7,620 nucleotides of DNA, taken from positions 1 through 7,620 of the forward strand of contig JARIET010000136.1 of NCBI GenBank assembly GCA_031127185.1, written 5' to 3'. Below the pieces are notes generated by a model. That model saw only the letters and a program-made list of their open reading frames with translations. It ran no database searches and was not told where the DNA came from. This stretch comes from Gemmatimonadota bacterium. GTDB taxonomy: Bacteria > Gemmatimonadota > Gemmatimonadetes > Gemmatimonadales > Gemmatimonadaceae. This document shows, piece by piece, positions 1 through 6,208 of this stretch. The position numbers and the translations under genes were made by a program. Each line of letters begins with the position of its first letter. Positions within the stretch are counted from its first letter, which is position 1.

Positions 1-1
1 C

Positions 2-1699
2 GTCGGCGAAAAGTCCGGCGTGGAAGTCCGCGAAGTGCAGCGGAATCGCGAGGGGCCCGATCCGCGCGAGCCCTACTGGGAGATCAACTCGACTGCGTCT
101 GCCTGGTTCACGGAGCGACTCTGGGACTCGCCCTCCGGGTCGGCGGCTCGCGATTACCTCACCAAACGCGGCATTTCGCGCGCAACGGCTGACGAGTTCG
201 GACTCGGATTTGCCCCGCACGAGATTGGCCTGCTGCGTGGTTACTTGAACAGCATCGGGTTCATCGACGAGCGACTCCTGGAAGTCGGTCTCCTGGTGAA
301 ACGCGAGGAACAGGAAGAACCGCGTCCGCGTTTTCGCGATCGGCTGACGTTCCCGATCCAGGACGCCTCCGGGCACACCGTGGGATTCGGTGGTCGCTTG
401 CTCGGCCCAGGCGAGCCGAAGTATCTCAACTCGTCGGAGAGCCGCGTGTTTTCCAAGGGGCGCCTCCTGTACAACTTTGCGGCGGCGCGTCACGCCATTC
501 GCCGGGCCGAACGCGTGGTGCTGGTCGAAGGATACTTTGATGTGGTGCGCATGGTTGACGCGGGGCTCGAAGAAGTGGTTGCGCCGATGGGGACGGCACT
601 GACCGATGACCAGGCGGACCTCCTGGCACGCAGTGCGCCCTCCGTGTTCCTGCTCTACGACTCCGACGCTCCCGGGCAAAAGGCCAGTTTCCGTGCCGCC
701 GACGTGCTGCTGAATCGGGGGCTGGCCGTGCGTATGGTGACCCTCCCGGAGGGCGAGGACCCGGACACTTTCGTAGCCAAGCACGGTCGTGACGCGATGG
801 AGAAGCTTCTCGATCAGTCCATGGATGTGTTTGATCGCAAGGTTCAGCTGCTCGAACGGGGCGGTTGGTTCGCCGACTTGCAGCGCAAGCGCCGCGCGCT
901 CGACCGCCTCCTGCCGACGATTCGCGCGACGACAGATCCGATCACGCGGGACCTGTATCTTGCGCGCACGACGACGGCGGCAGGGATCGACCGAACCGTC
1001 CTCGCGCGGGAACTGGAGATGACGCCGCGCGCGCGACGGGCTGTACAAGCGGGGAACCACGGGACGCGGGGGGACGCGAGAGGACGAACCGGGAACTCCG
1101 GGAACGACAGGACGACGGGGGACAAGGGGGGACGGGCGCTTCCCGAACCGCCGGATGACTCCTGGATGCAGGAGCCGACGTTCGAGGCGCCTGAGCGTGC
1201 GCTCGATAGCTCGGCCGAGCGAGAGCTCGTGCGGGTCATGATCCTCGACCCCGAGATGATCGAGCGCATCGTCGAAGAAGTCGCCCGCGTTGAAACGGAC
1301 GAGGACGTGCAGCCGGAGATTGACGCAGAAGCTGAAGGCCGCCGCGCGGGCGCGTTTCGCGACCCGGTGTACACGGCAATCTTTGAAGCGCTCGTGGCCG
1401 CGCCGGACGCTTCGCCTGAAGTGCTCGCCGAATCGCTCGGGCCAATCGAGAACTACACCGTCGAGTTACTGAGAGCGGAACCTGGTGCCATCGTGGACCC
1501 GGGCCGCACGATCACCGACGCCGTGCGCATGTTGCGCGCGCGCGTGTTGCGCGAACGAATTGACGAGCATGCGCGGATGCTGCCGCTGGCCGCAGAGGAA
1601 GACAAGCCCGCGTTGTTGCGGCGCGAAGTGGCACTGCGAAAGGAACTCACGGCCGTTGGCGGCCGCGAGTGGAGGAGCGTACGGCGGCAGCGACTCTAA
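2..1699 (+). CDS. dnaG: DNA primase DnaG, 5'-truncated by the window edge
   Basis: DnaG synthesises the short RNA primers used by the replicative polymerase, acting with the DnaB helicase at the fork. The frame is open from base 2, so the gene starts upstream; the GTG at 20 is an internal valine codon. About 565 residues are visible, and the N-terminal CHC2 zinc-binding domain (roughly the first 90 residues) is missing. Counting from the first full codon, the primase core covers about residues 25-330. It contains RGISRATADEFGLGFAP, the Toprim motif EGYFDV (176-181, catalytic E176) and the metal-binding D220-S-D222. A Gly/Arg/Asp-rich linker follows (about 345-385), rich in GN and GD pairs and built from a G-rich DNA repeat listed separately. 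The C-terminal ~180 residues, acidic then Arg-rich and helical, fit the position of the DnaB-binding domain, which is poorly conserved across phyla. Identity is secure; only the linker is odd. Confidence 0.96.
   Translation, partial: VGEKSGVEVREVQRNREGPDPREPYWEINSTASAWFTERLWDSPSGSAARDYLTKRGISRATADEFGLGFAPHEIGLLRGYLNSIGFIDERLLEVGLLVKREEQEEPRPRFRDRLTFPIQDASGHTVGFGGRLLGPGEPKYLNSSESRVFSKGRLLYNFAAARHAIRRAERVVLVEGYFDVVRMVDAGLEEVVAPMGTALTDDQADLLARSAPSVFLLYDSDAPGQKASFRAADVLLNRGLAVRMVTLPEGEDPDTFVAKHGRDAMEKLLDQSMDVFDRKVQLLERGGWFADLQRKRRALDRLLPTIRATTDPITRDLYLARTTTAAGIDRTVLARELEMTPRARRAVQAGNHGTRGDARGRTGNSGNDRTTGDKGGRALPEPPDDSWMQEPTFEAPERALDSSAERELVRVMILDPEMIERIVEEVARVETDEDVQPEIDAEAEGRRAGAFRDPVYTAIFEALVAAPDASPEVLAESLGPIENYTVELLRAEPGAIVDPGRTITDAVRMLRARVLRERIDEHARMLPLAAEEDKPALLRREVALRKELTAVGGREWRSVRRQRL
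1051..1139 (+). repeat. Two copies of a G-rich ~32-base unit inside dnaG
   Basis: Copy A (1055-1086) and copy B (1103-1134) match at 24 of 32 bases by eye and lie 48 bases apart, exactly 16 codons. Each has the pattern AAC-x-AC, GGACG, a G run, GAC, another purine run and GGACG. Both are read in the same dnaG frame and give related peptides: GNHGTRGDARGR and GNDRTTGDKGGR. A third copy lies at the start of rsmA (7527-7558); it matches copy A at 27 of 32 bases. The element sits between the catalytic core and the helicase-binding region, where an insertion should be tolerated. Confidence 0.8.
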
Positions 1700-1759
1700 G
1701 CCGTCGCAGGCGGTAGGCAAGCAGTTGGACGGTGGCGAACAGTCACATAACACCCTGAC

Positions 1760-1764
1760 GGAGG
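1760..1764 (+). promoter_or_regulatory. Shine-Dalgarno GGAGG for the zinc-ribbon gene
   Basis: GGAGG lies five bases before the GTG at 1770 and only two before the in-frame TTG at 1767, so it selects the GTG start. The open frame runs far upstream into dnaG, but that extension is out of frame with dnaG and looks like none of the family. The rest of the 70-base gap from 1700 shows no clear promoter or hairpin. Confidence 0.7.
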
Positions 1765-1769
1765 AATTG

Positions 1770-2483
1770 GTGCAGACGGAACTTGAAGCGTTGTTGGCAC
1801 TTCAGTCGGACGATGTCGTGATTCACGGCCTCGAGATGCGGTTGGCGGCGCTCGAACCGCGCGTTCGCGAGCTCGACGCTCGCCGGACGCGGCTCTCCGA
1901 ATCGATCACCCGGTCCGGCACGGCGGTGGAAGCCGAGGAAAAGAAGCAAGCGTGGCTGCGCGACAAGCTGGCGGAACACAAGCAGCTGATTGAGCACAAT
2001 CAGGCCGCGATGGATCACGTGAAGACGCTCAAGCAGGCGACGGCGGCGGCCGCCCAGATGGAGCAGGCGAAGATGATCGTGGCAGCGGACGAGAGCGACC
2101 TGCTGGCGCTCAATCGCCGTCTTGATGACGTCCGTTCGTCGCTGGCGGCGCAGCGCACGGAACTGGCGACTGTTGAAGCCGCACTGGAGGCTGCCCGGGC
2201 GGAGGTGGCCACGGAGAAGGCCGAGATCGAAGCCGAAATGGTGACGGCGCGCGCGAAGCGCACCGGCACGGCCAAGGCGGTGCCGGCGGTGTTGCTCGGA
2301 AAGTACGATCGCATTCGTGGTGGCAAGAAGCGCACCGAGGTTGTTTTCGCGATGCGTGGCATGTCGTGTGGCAACTGCGACACGAATATCCCAATGCAGC
2401 GCCGTCACGTGATGACGTCTACCGCCGCTATCGAGCTCTGCGAGGCCTGTGGCGTGCTGATGTACTTCACGCCGGGCGAGTGA
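1770..2483 (+). CDS. Coiled-coil protein with C-terminal C4 zinc ribbon (DUF164/CdsZ-like)
   Basis: This 237-residue protein has two parts. Residues 1 to about 175 are a long charged helix region rich in Ala, Glu, Leu, Arg and Lys with heptad-like spacing, expected to form an antiparallel coiled coil. The C-terminus has a C4 zinc ribbon with C200-x-x-C203 and C224-x-x-C227 around a GMSCGNCD core. This layout and length match the DUF164 zinc-ribbon family (zf-RING_7), to which chlamydial CT398/CdsZ belongs; that protein has been reported to bind sigma-54 and secretion components. The general function in free-living bacteria is unknown. The start is the GTG preceded by GGAGG. The stop codon overlaps the recJ start (GTGA), so translational coupling to recJ is likely. 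A scaffold or nucleic-acid/transcription-factor binding role is inference from family and context. Confidence 0.88.
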   Translation: MQTELEALLALQSDDVVIHGLEMRLAALEPRVRELDARRTRLSESITRSGTAVEAEEKKQAWLRDKLAEHKQLIEHNQAAMDHVKTLKQATAAAAQMEQAKMIVAADESDLLALNRRLDDVRSSLAAQRTELATVEAALEAARAEVATEKAEIEAEMVTARAKRTGTAKAVPAVLLGKYDRIRGGKKRTEVVFAMRGMSCGNCDTNIPMQRRHVMTSTAAIELCEACGVLMYFTPGE

Positions 2484-4195
2484 GCCTGCGCCAGCGACCG
2501 GCGGCGCGGTGGCACCACGCGCCGCCGCCGGACCGCGCTGGAGCAGCAGCGCTCTCCGCGGCGTTGGGCGTTCCGCTTACCCTCGGCCAGCTGCTTGTGG
2601 CCCGCGGGCAAGTGGAACCGGAGTCGGCCAAACGATTCCTTCGTCCGGAACTCGACCATCTGCACAGTCCCGGCCTGCTCGCCGGGATGACCACTGCCGT
2701 CGCGCGCCTCGCCAAGGCGATTCAGGGCCGCGAGACGATCCTGGTCCACGGGGACTACGACGTGGACGGAATCTGCTCCACGGCGTTGCTCACGCGGTCG
2801 CTGCGTGCGCTGGGTGGCCGTGTGGTGCCGTGTATCCCTGATCGCAAGCGCGATGGCTATGACCTCTCCGCGGCAGGAGTGCAGGCTGCGGTTGGGGCAG
2901 GCGCCTCGGTGGTGCTCACATGCGATTGCGGTACAACCGCTCTCGCGCCGGCACGCGATCTCGCGGCGCGCGGTATCGACCTGATCGTCAGTGACCACCA
3001 TTTGCCCGGGGCTGAACTTCCCCAGGCGGTGGCGATCCTCAATCCGCGGCGAGCCGATGACACCTCTCCCGACAAGGACCTCGCGGCAGTAGGCGTCGCG
3101 TTCAAGCTGGCAATGGCCCTGACCGCAGAGCTCGGCGGCAACGCAAACGTGGTGCTCAACCAGCTGGACCTGGTCGCGCTGGCGACCGTCGCCGATGTGG
3201 CGCCGCTGCGGGGCGAAAACCGCGTCTTCGTCCGGCGCGGGCTGGCCCTGATGCGCGACACGAGGAATCGCGGCCTCGCCGCATTGATTCGTTCCTCCGG
3301 CCTCGATGGCAAGGAGATTACCGCCGGGCGCGTGGGGTTCATTCTGGCACCACGACTCAACGCCCTTGGTCGTATGGACCGAGCGCTGCTCGGCGTAGAC
3401 CTCCTGCTCGCCGAAACCGATGACGAGGCGCTTGGCATCGCCCGTCACTGCGAGGAGCGGAATCGCGAACGACAGGAGCTGGACCGCGCCATCCTGGACC
3501 AGGCAATGCGCCGGGTAGACGCGCTCGATGCAGCGAGCACCTGGGGAATCGCTCTCGCCGATTCGGACTGGCATCCCGGGGTCATCGGCATCGTGGCATC
3601 GCGAATTGTCGAGCAGACCGGGCGGCCGACTTTTCTGGTCGCGGTGGCGGACGGCGTAGGGAAGGGGTCGGGTCGCTCCATTCCCGCGTTTGACCTCCAC
3701 GCCGCGCTGGGCGAGTGCTCAGACTTGCTGCTCAAGCACGGCGGTCACAAAGCCGCGGCGGGGCTCACGATTGCCCCAGAGCGGATGGACGCATTTGCCG
3801 AGCGCTTCAATGCAGTGGCGAAGGCGGTGCTCACGGAGGACGACCTGCGCCGCACCGTGCATATCGACCTCACACTGCAGCTTGCTGACGCCACGGCTGA
3901 GCTGGAACGGACGCTGCGCCATTTCGAACCGTTCGGCGTTGGCAATCCGGGCCCGACATTCGCGGCCATGGGCGTACGCCTTGCGACGTCGGCGACGAAG
4001 ATTGGTGCCGACGGCGTGAAGTGCGTTGTTGATACGCCCGGCGGGCCGGTTGAGGCAGTGGGCTGGGGGTTAGCGCCGCGGGCCGGTGAACTTCGCGCGG
4101 GCGCCGCGCTCGACCTGGTTTTCAAGCTTGAGCGCAACTCCTTTCGCGGTGTGGATCGGCTGCAGTTCGGCATTGTGGACTTTCGCGCGGCGTAG
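2480..4195 (+). CDS. recJ: Single-stranded-DNA-specific exonuclease RecJ
   Basis: RecJ degrades single-stranded DNA 5' to 3' in RecFOR recombination, mismatch repair and base-excision repair. I chose the GTG at 2480, which overlaps the previous stop and gives 571 residues, the usual family length. The open frame continues to an ATG at 2366, but those extra residues overlay the zinc-ribbon coding region and look unrelated. From this start, the DHH domain carries GDYDVDG (91-97), the TCDCG motif with D149, SDHH (D172-H173-H174) and ADVAPL with D239. These supply the Asp/His ligands of the two-metal site. The DHHA1 domain carries SGRSIPAFDL (from 397) and GGHKAAAG (421-428). The C-terminal ~130 residues, including EPFGVGNPGPTF, match the OB-fold domain. 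All key residues are present, so the enzyme should be active. No strong Shine-Dalgarno is visible, consistent with coupling to the upstream gene. Confidence 0.96.
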   Translation: MSLRQRPAARWHHAPPPDRAGAAALSAALGVPLTLGQLLVARGQVEPESAKRFLRPELDHLHSPGLLAGMTTAVARLAKAIQGRETILVHGDYDVDGICSTALLTRSLRALGGRVVPCIPDRKRDGYDLSAAGVQAAVGAGASVVLTCDCGTTALAPARDLAARGIDLIVSDHHLPGAELPQAVAILNPRRADDTSPDKDLAAVGVAFKLAMALTAELGGNANVVLNQLDLVALATVADVAPLRGENRVFVRRGLALMRDTRNRGLAALIRSSGLDGKEITAGRVGFILAPRLNALGRMDRALLGVDLLLAETDDEALGIARHCEERNRERQELDRAILDQAMRRVDALDAASTWGIALADSDWHPGVIGIVASRIVEQTGRPTFLVAVADGVGKGSGRSIPAFDLHAALGECSDLLLKHGGHKAAAGLTIAPERMDAFAERFNAVAKAVLTEDDLRRTVHIDLTLQLADATAELERTLRHFEPFGVGNPGPTFAAMGVRLATSATKIGADGVKCVVDTPGGPVEAVGWGLAPRAGELRAGAALDLVFKLERNSFRGVDRLQFGIVDFRAA

Positions 4196-4239
4196 CGGCG
4201 AATGCCTGTCACGATCTGGCCCGCGGGACGCTGACGCCT

Positions 4240-4785
4240 ATGCGCATCATTGCAGGTGAGTGGAAGGGTCGCCGGATTGAAGCGCCCAAGGGGCGCGCGG
4301 TTCGGCCCACCTCAGACCGGGCGCGCGAAGCGTGGATGAGCATCGTCCATCCGCATCTCCCGGGCGCGACCGTACTTGACCTCTGTGCCGGCACAGGCGC
4401 GCTGGGCCTCGAAGCGCTCTCGCGAGGTGCAAAGTTCGTGGATTTTGTCGAGGCCACCACGCGGACCGCTCGCGTGTTGAAGGAGAACATTCATTCTCTG
4501 GACGCCGGCGCGCGCTGCGCCGTGCACGAAGACGATGCCCTGCGGTTTCTGAAGAAGCTGACACGCTCGGGCGCGCTTCCGTATCACGTGGCGTTCGCTG
4601 ATCCCCCATACCGGATGGGGCTCGCCGAGGCGATCGCCGCGCAGTGGCTGGCGCGTCCATTTGCGGCGGTGCTCGGCGTGGAACACGAAGCCCGCCTGCA
4701 GTTGCCGGGGGCGCACGATAGCCGTCGCTATGGCGACACGGCAGTTACGTTCTATCGGTCGGAAGAAGCCACTTCCTTGCCGTGA
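4240..4785 (+). CDS. rsmD: 16S rRNA (guanine966-N2)-methyltransferase RsmD
   Basis: RsmD uses S-adenosylmethionine to methylate the exocyclic amine of G966 in 16S rRNA during 30S assembly. The 181-residue product starts MRIIAGEWKGRRI, the standard opening of this family (normally 180-200 residues), which supports the ATG at 4240. SAM-binding motif I is DLCAGTGALGLEAL (47-60), followed by the acidic E71 after the second strand. EDDA (97-100) suits the adenine-contacting acidic motif. The catalytic motif is DPPY (121-124), typical of N6-adenine and N2-guanine methyltransferases. A 44-base gap separates it from recJ and 19 bases from coaD; the rsmD-coaD neighbourhood recurs in many bacteria. No good Shine-Dalgarno is visible. 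Confidence 0.94.
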   Translation: MRIIAGEWKGRRIEAPKGRAVRPTSDRAREAWMSIVHPHLPGATVLDLCAGTGALGLEALSRGAKFVDFVEATTRTARVLKENIHSLDAGARCAVHEDDALRFLKKLTRSGALPYHVAFADPPYRMGLAEAIAAQWLARPFAAVLGVEHEARLQLPGAHDSRRYGDTAVTFYRSEEATSLP

Positions 4786-4804
4786 TTCCCACCTGAGTCC
4801 GCCC

Positions 4805-5290
4805 ATGCCAACGGTCGCCCTCTACGCCGGCAGTTTTGACCCGATCACCAACGGCCACGCCGACCTGATACGGCGGAGCCTGGGCTTTGTGAACCGGCTG
4901 GTCGTAGCCGTTGCCACGAACTCCGGCAAGAATCCGCTCTTCAGCCCCGAAGAACGCGTCGCGCTGATCCAGAAGACCGTAGCTGACGAACCCCGCGTCG
5001 AGGTGCGGCAGTTCGAGGGGCTTCTCGTGGACTTCGCGCGGGCGTCGGGTATCAAGATGATTATCCGCGGGCTTCGCGCCGTGAGTGATTTCGAATACGA
5101 GTATCAAATGGCCCTGATGAACCGGCACCTCGGCGCGGAAATCGAGACGGTGTTCATGATTCCGTCGCTGGACACGACGCATGTGAGCTCGAGCCTCGTG
5201 CGTGAGGTGGCGCGGTTCGGGGGCGATGTCTCGACGCTGGTGCATCCCGTGGTGGCCGAGGCGCTCAAGTTGAAATACAAAGGCAGCTGA
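4805..5290 (+). CDS. coaD: Phosphopantetheine adenylyltransferase CoaD
   Basis: CoaD transfers AMP from ATP to 4'-phosphopantetheine, giving dephospho-CoA, the penultimate step of coenzyme A synthesis. The 161-residue product is the expected size (E. coli has 159). The nucleotidyltransferase motif is GSFDPITNGH (9-18), with H18 for ATP binding. K42, R88 and R91 (in RGLRAVSDFEYE) and SSSLVREVA (128-136) match substrate- and ATP-binding positions of the family. The open frame runs upstream into rsmD, but the ATG at 4805 puts MPTVALYAGSFDP exactly at the conserved N-terminus. The Shine-Dalgarno is poor, so coupling to rsmD is plausible. The final A of the TGA stop is also the first base of the heptamer repeat that follows. 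Confidence 0.97.
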   Translation: MPTVALYAGSFDPITNGHADLIRRSLGFVNRLVVAVATNSGKNPLFSPEERVALIQKTVADEPRVEVRQFEGLLVDFARASGIKMIIRGLRAVSDFEYEYQMALMNRHLGAEIETVFMIPSLDTTHVSSSLVREVARFGGDVSTLVHPVVAEALKLKYKGS

Positions 5291-5382
5291 CGGCTTACGG
5301 TGTACGGCTTACGGAGTACGGAACGCACATTACCGAAGTTGCTGCAGACCGTTTACCGTTAACCGTGCACCGTTAGCCGTAC
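5290..5382 (+). repeat. Heptamer-built inverted repeat between coaD and the STAS gene
   Basis: The left arm has five ACGG cores at exact seven-base spacing (5290, 5297, 5304, 5311, 5318). The right arm has five CCGT cores at the same spacing (5349, 5356, 5363, 5370, 5377). The arms are complementary in register: by eye 25 of 32 positions pair (5290-5321 with 5349-5380), plus one possible G-U pair in RNA, around a ~27-base loop. Transcribed, this would be a long, periodically bulged hairpin. No U-run follows the right arm, so it is not a classic intrinsic terminator, though it could slow transcription or protect the 3' end. It occupies most of the 132-base gap. I see no clear -35/-10 promoter in the remaining 5383-5422. 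Confidence 0.82.
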
Positions 5383-5412
5383 GCACGCAGTTGCAGTTCT
5401 TCTCCCCAGAGC

Positions 5413-5416
5413 GGAG
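5413..5416 (+). promoter_or_regulatory. Shine-Dalgarno GGAG for the STAS gene
   Basis: GGAG lies six bases before the ATG at 5423 and supports that start. Confidence 0.6.
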
Positions 5417-5422
5417 CCCGCG

Positions 5423-5755
5423 ATGAGCTTCTCAGTATCGAAGGTCGGTGACGTCACCGTCGTGGAGGTCGAGGGCCAGTTGATCGTGGGCAACCGGCAG
5501 GACCTCAAGCAGAAAGTGTTGGACGAGGTGGATAAGGGCGCTCGCAAGATCATGATTGACTTCGAACGGACCGGCTACATCGACAGCTCTGGCCTTGGCG
5601 TGCTCGTTTCCCTCGCCAAGCGCATCCGCGACTCGGGTGGTGAACTCCGTTTGGCCAACCTGCATGACGAACTGCAGACATTGTTTGAGCTCACCAAGCT
5701 CGACACGCTCTTTCAGATATCCAAGACCCGGGCCCACGCACTCGAGAGCTTCTAG
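5423..5755 (+). CDS. STAS-domain anti-sigma-factor antagonist (RsbV/SpoIIAA-like)
   Basis: This 110-residue protein is a single STAS domain, the cytoplasmic phospho-switch of partner-switching pathways. Unphosphorylated, such proteins bind and sequester a GHKL anti-sigma kinase; phosphorylated, they release it. VTVVEVEGQLIVGN forms the first strands. IMIDFERTGYIDSSGLGVL holds the diagnostic DSSGLG loop (54-59), with S56 in the position of the phosphorylated serine. The region LANLHDELQTLFELTKLD (from about 78) is the typical last strand and helix. Length and motif match SpoIIAA/RsbV closely. It heads a three-gene set, with the kinase gene 12 bases downstream and a phosphatase gene after that, so the set can phosphorylate and dephosphorylate this serine. 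The true output partner cannot be read from the window. Confidence 0.93.
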   Translation: MSFSVSKVGDVTVVEVEGQLIVGNRQDLKQKVLDEVDKGARKIMIDFERTGYIDSSGLGVLVSLAKRIRDSGGELRLANLHDELQTLFELTKLDTLFQISKTRAHALESF

Positions 5756-5759
5756 GTGG
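5754..5759 (+). promoter_or_regulatory. Shine-Dalgarno AGGTGG for the kinase gene, overlapping the STAS stop
   Basis: AGGTGG overlaps the TAG stop at 5753-5755 and lies eight bases before the ATG at 5768. Ribosomes ending on the STAS gene could reinitiate here, tying the levels of antagonist and kinase. Confidence 0.55.
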
Positions 5760-5767
5760 GTTTCTAG

Positions 5768-6196
5768 ATGACAGATGGGAAGTCGCTGGACTTCCGAATC
5801 CCGAGTGACGTCCAGTACATCGAAGGAGTGGTGGGGCAGGTCGTGGAGCGTTGCCAGGCACTGGCCTATTCGCGTCGGCACACGGCGCTCAATGTTCCCG
5901 TCGCGCTGACCGAGGCCCTCTCGAACGCGATTCTGCGGGGCAACGGTGACGATGCGCGTCGCGCCGTCGTCGTCCGCGTGGAGATCGACGACGTGCAGCT
6001 GGTGGCCGAAGTCCGGGACGAAGGGACGGGCTTTGACCTGCTGGCGTGTACGGAGGACTCCACCTCCGCTGAAAACCTGCACCGCGAGGACGGGCGCGGC
6101 CTCTTTCTGATGCAAAAGCTCATGGATCGCGTGGAGCGCTATACCGAACAGGCGACCGGTGGAAACGTGGTGCGCCTCGTGCTGCACCGCGCCTAG
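5768..6196 (+). CDS. RsbW-like GHKL ATPase: serine kinase / anti-sigma factor
   Basis: This 142-residue protein is a stand-alone HATPase_c domain of the RsbW/SpoIIAB type. Such proteins phosphorylate the STAS partner serine with ATP and hold an output protein, often a sigma factor, when the STAS partner is phosphorylated. The N box is TEALSNAILRGN (48-59), with E49 as likely general base and N53 as Mg-ATP ligand. R57 stands where this family usually has His (NAxxHGN). The G1 box is DEGTGFD (84-90). The G2 region is GRGLFLMQKLMD (109-120), before which an ATP lid is expected. The C-terminus GGNVVRLVLHR is the usual final strand. It sits 12 bases after the STAS gene and 12 before the phosphatase gene, with its own Shine-Dalgarno. 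Kinase activity is likely because E49, N53, D84 and the glycines are kept; the bound output partner is unknown. Confidence 0.92.
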   Translation: MTDGKSLDFRIPSDVQYIEGVVGQVVERCQALAYSRRHTALNVPVALTEALSNAILRGNGDDARRAVVVRVEIDDVQLVAEVRDEGTGFDLLACTEDSTSAENLHREDGRGLFLMQKLMDRVERYTEQATGGNVVRLVLHRA

Positions 6197-6208
6197 CGGC
6201 TGACGGCG

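Noticed and set aside
1527..1553. GC-alternating stretch (TTGCGCGCGCGCGTGTTGCG) as a possible Z-DNA or regulatory site
   Set aside because: It encodes Leu-Arg-Ala-Arg-Val-Leu-Arg within a helical part of DnaG and is expected from Arg/Ala-rich high-GC coding.
1485..1769. Extended N-terminus of the zinc-ribbon protein overlapping the end of dnaG
   Set aside because: The extra residues are an out-of-frame reading of dnaG; GGAGG before the GTG at 1770 gives a family-length protein.
2405..3700. 431-codon open frame on the minus strand opposite recJ
   Set aside because: It lies wholly within the zinc-ribbon and RecJ coding region, shows no family motif, and is explained as a codon-bias shadow.
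5290..5382. Classic Rho-independent terminator
   Set aside because: The hairpin is long and periodically mismatched, has a ~27-base loop and no following U run.
5290..5382. CRISPR-like array
   Set aside because: The seven-base units have no spacers and no cas genes are nearby; the structure is an inverted, not a direct, interspaced repeat.
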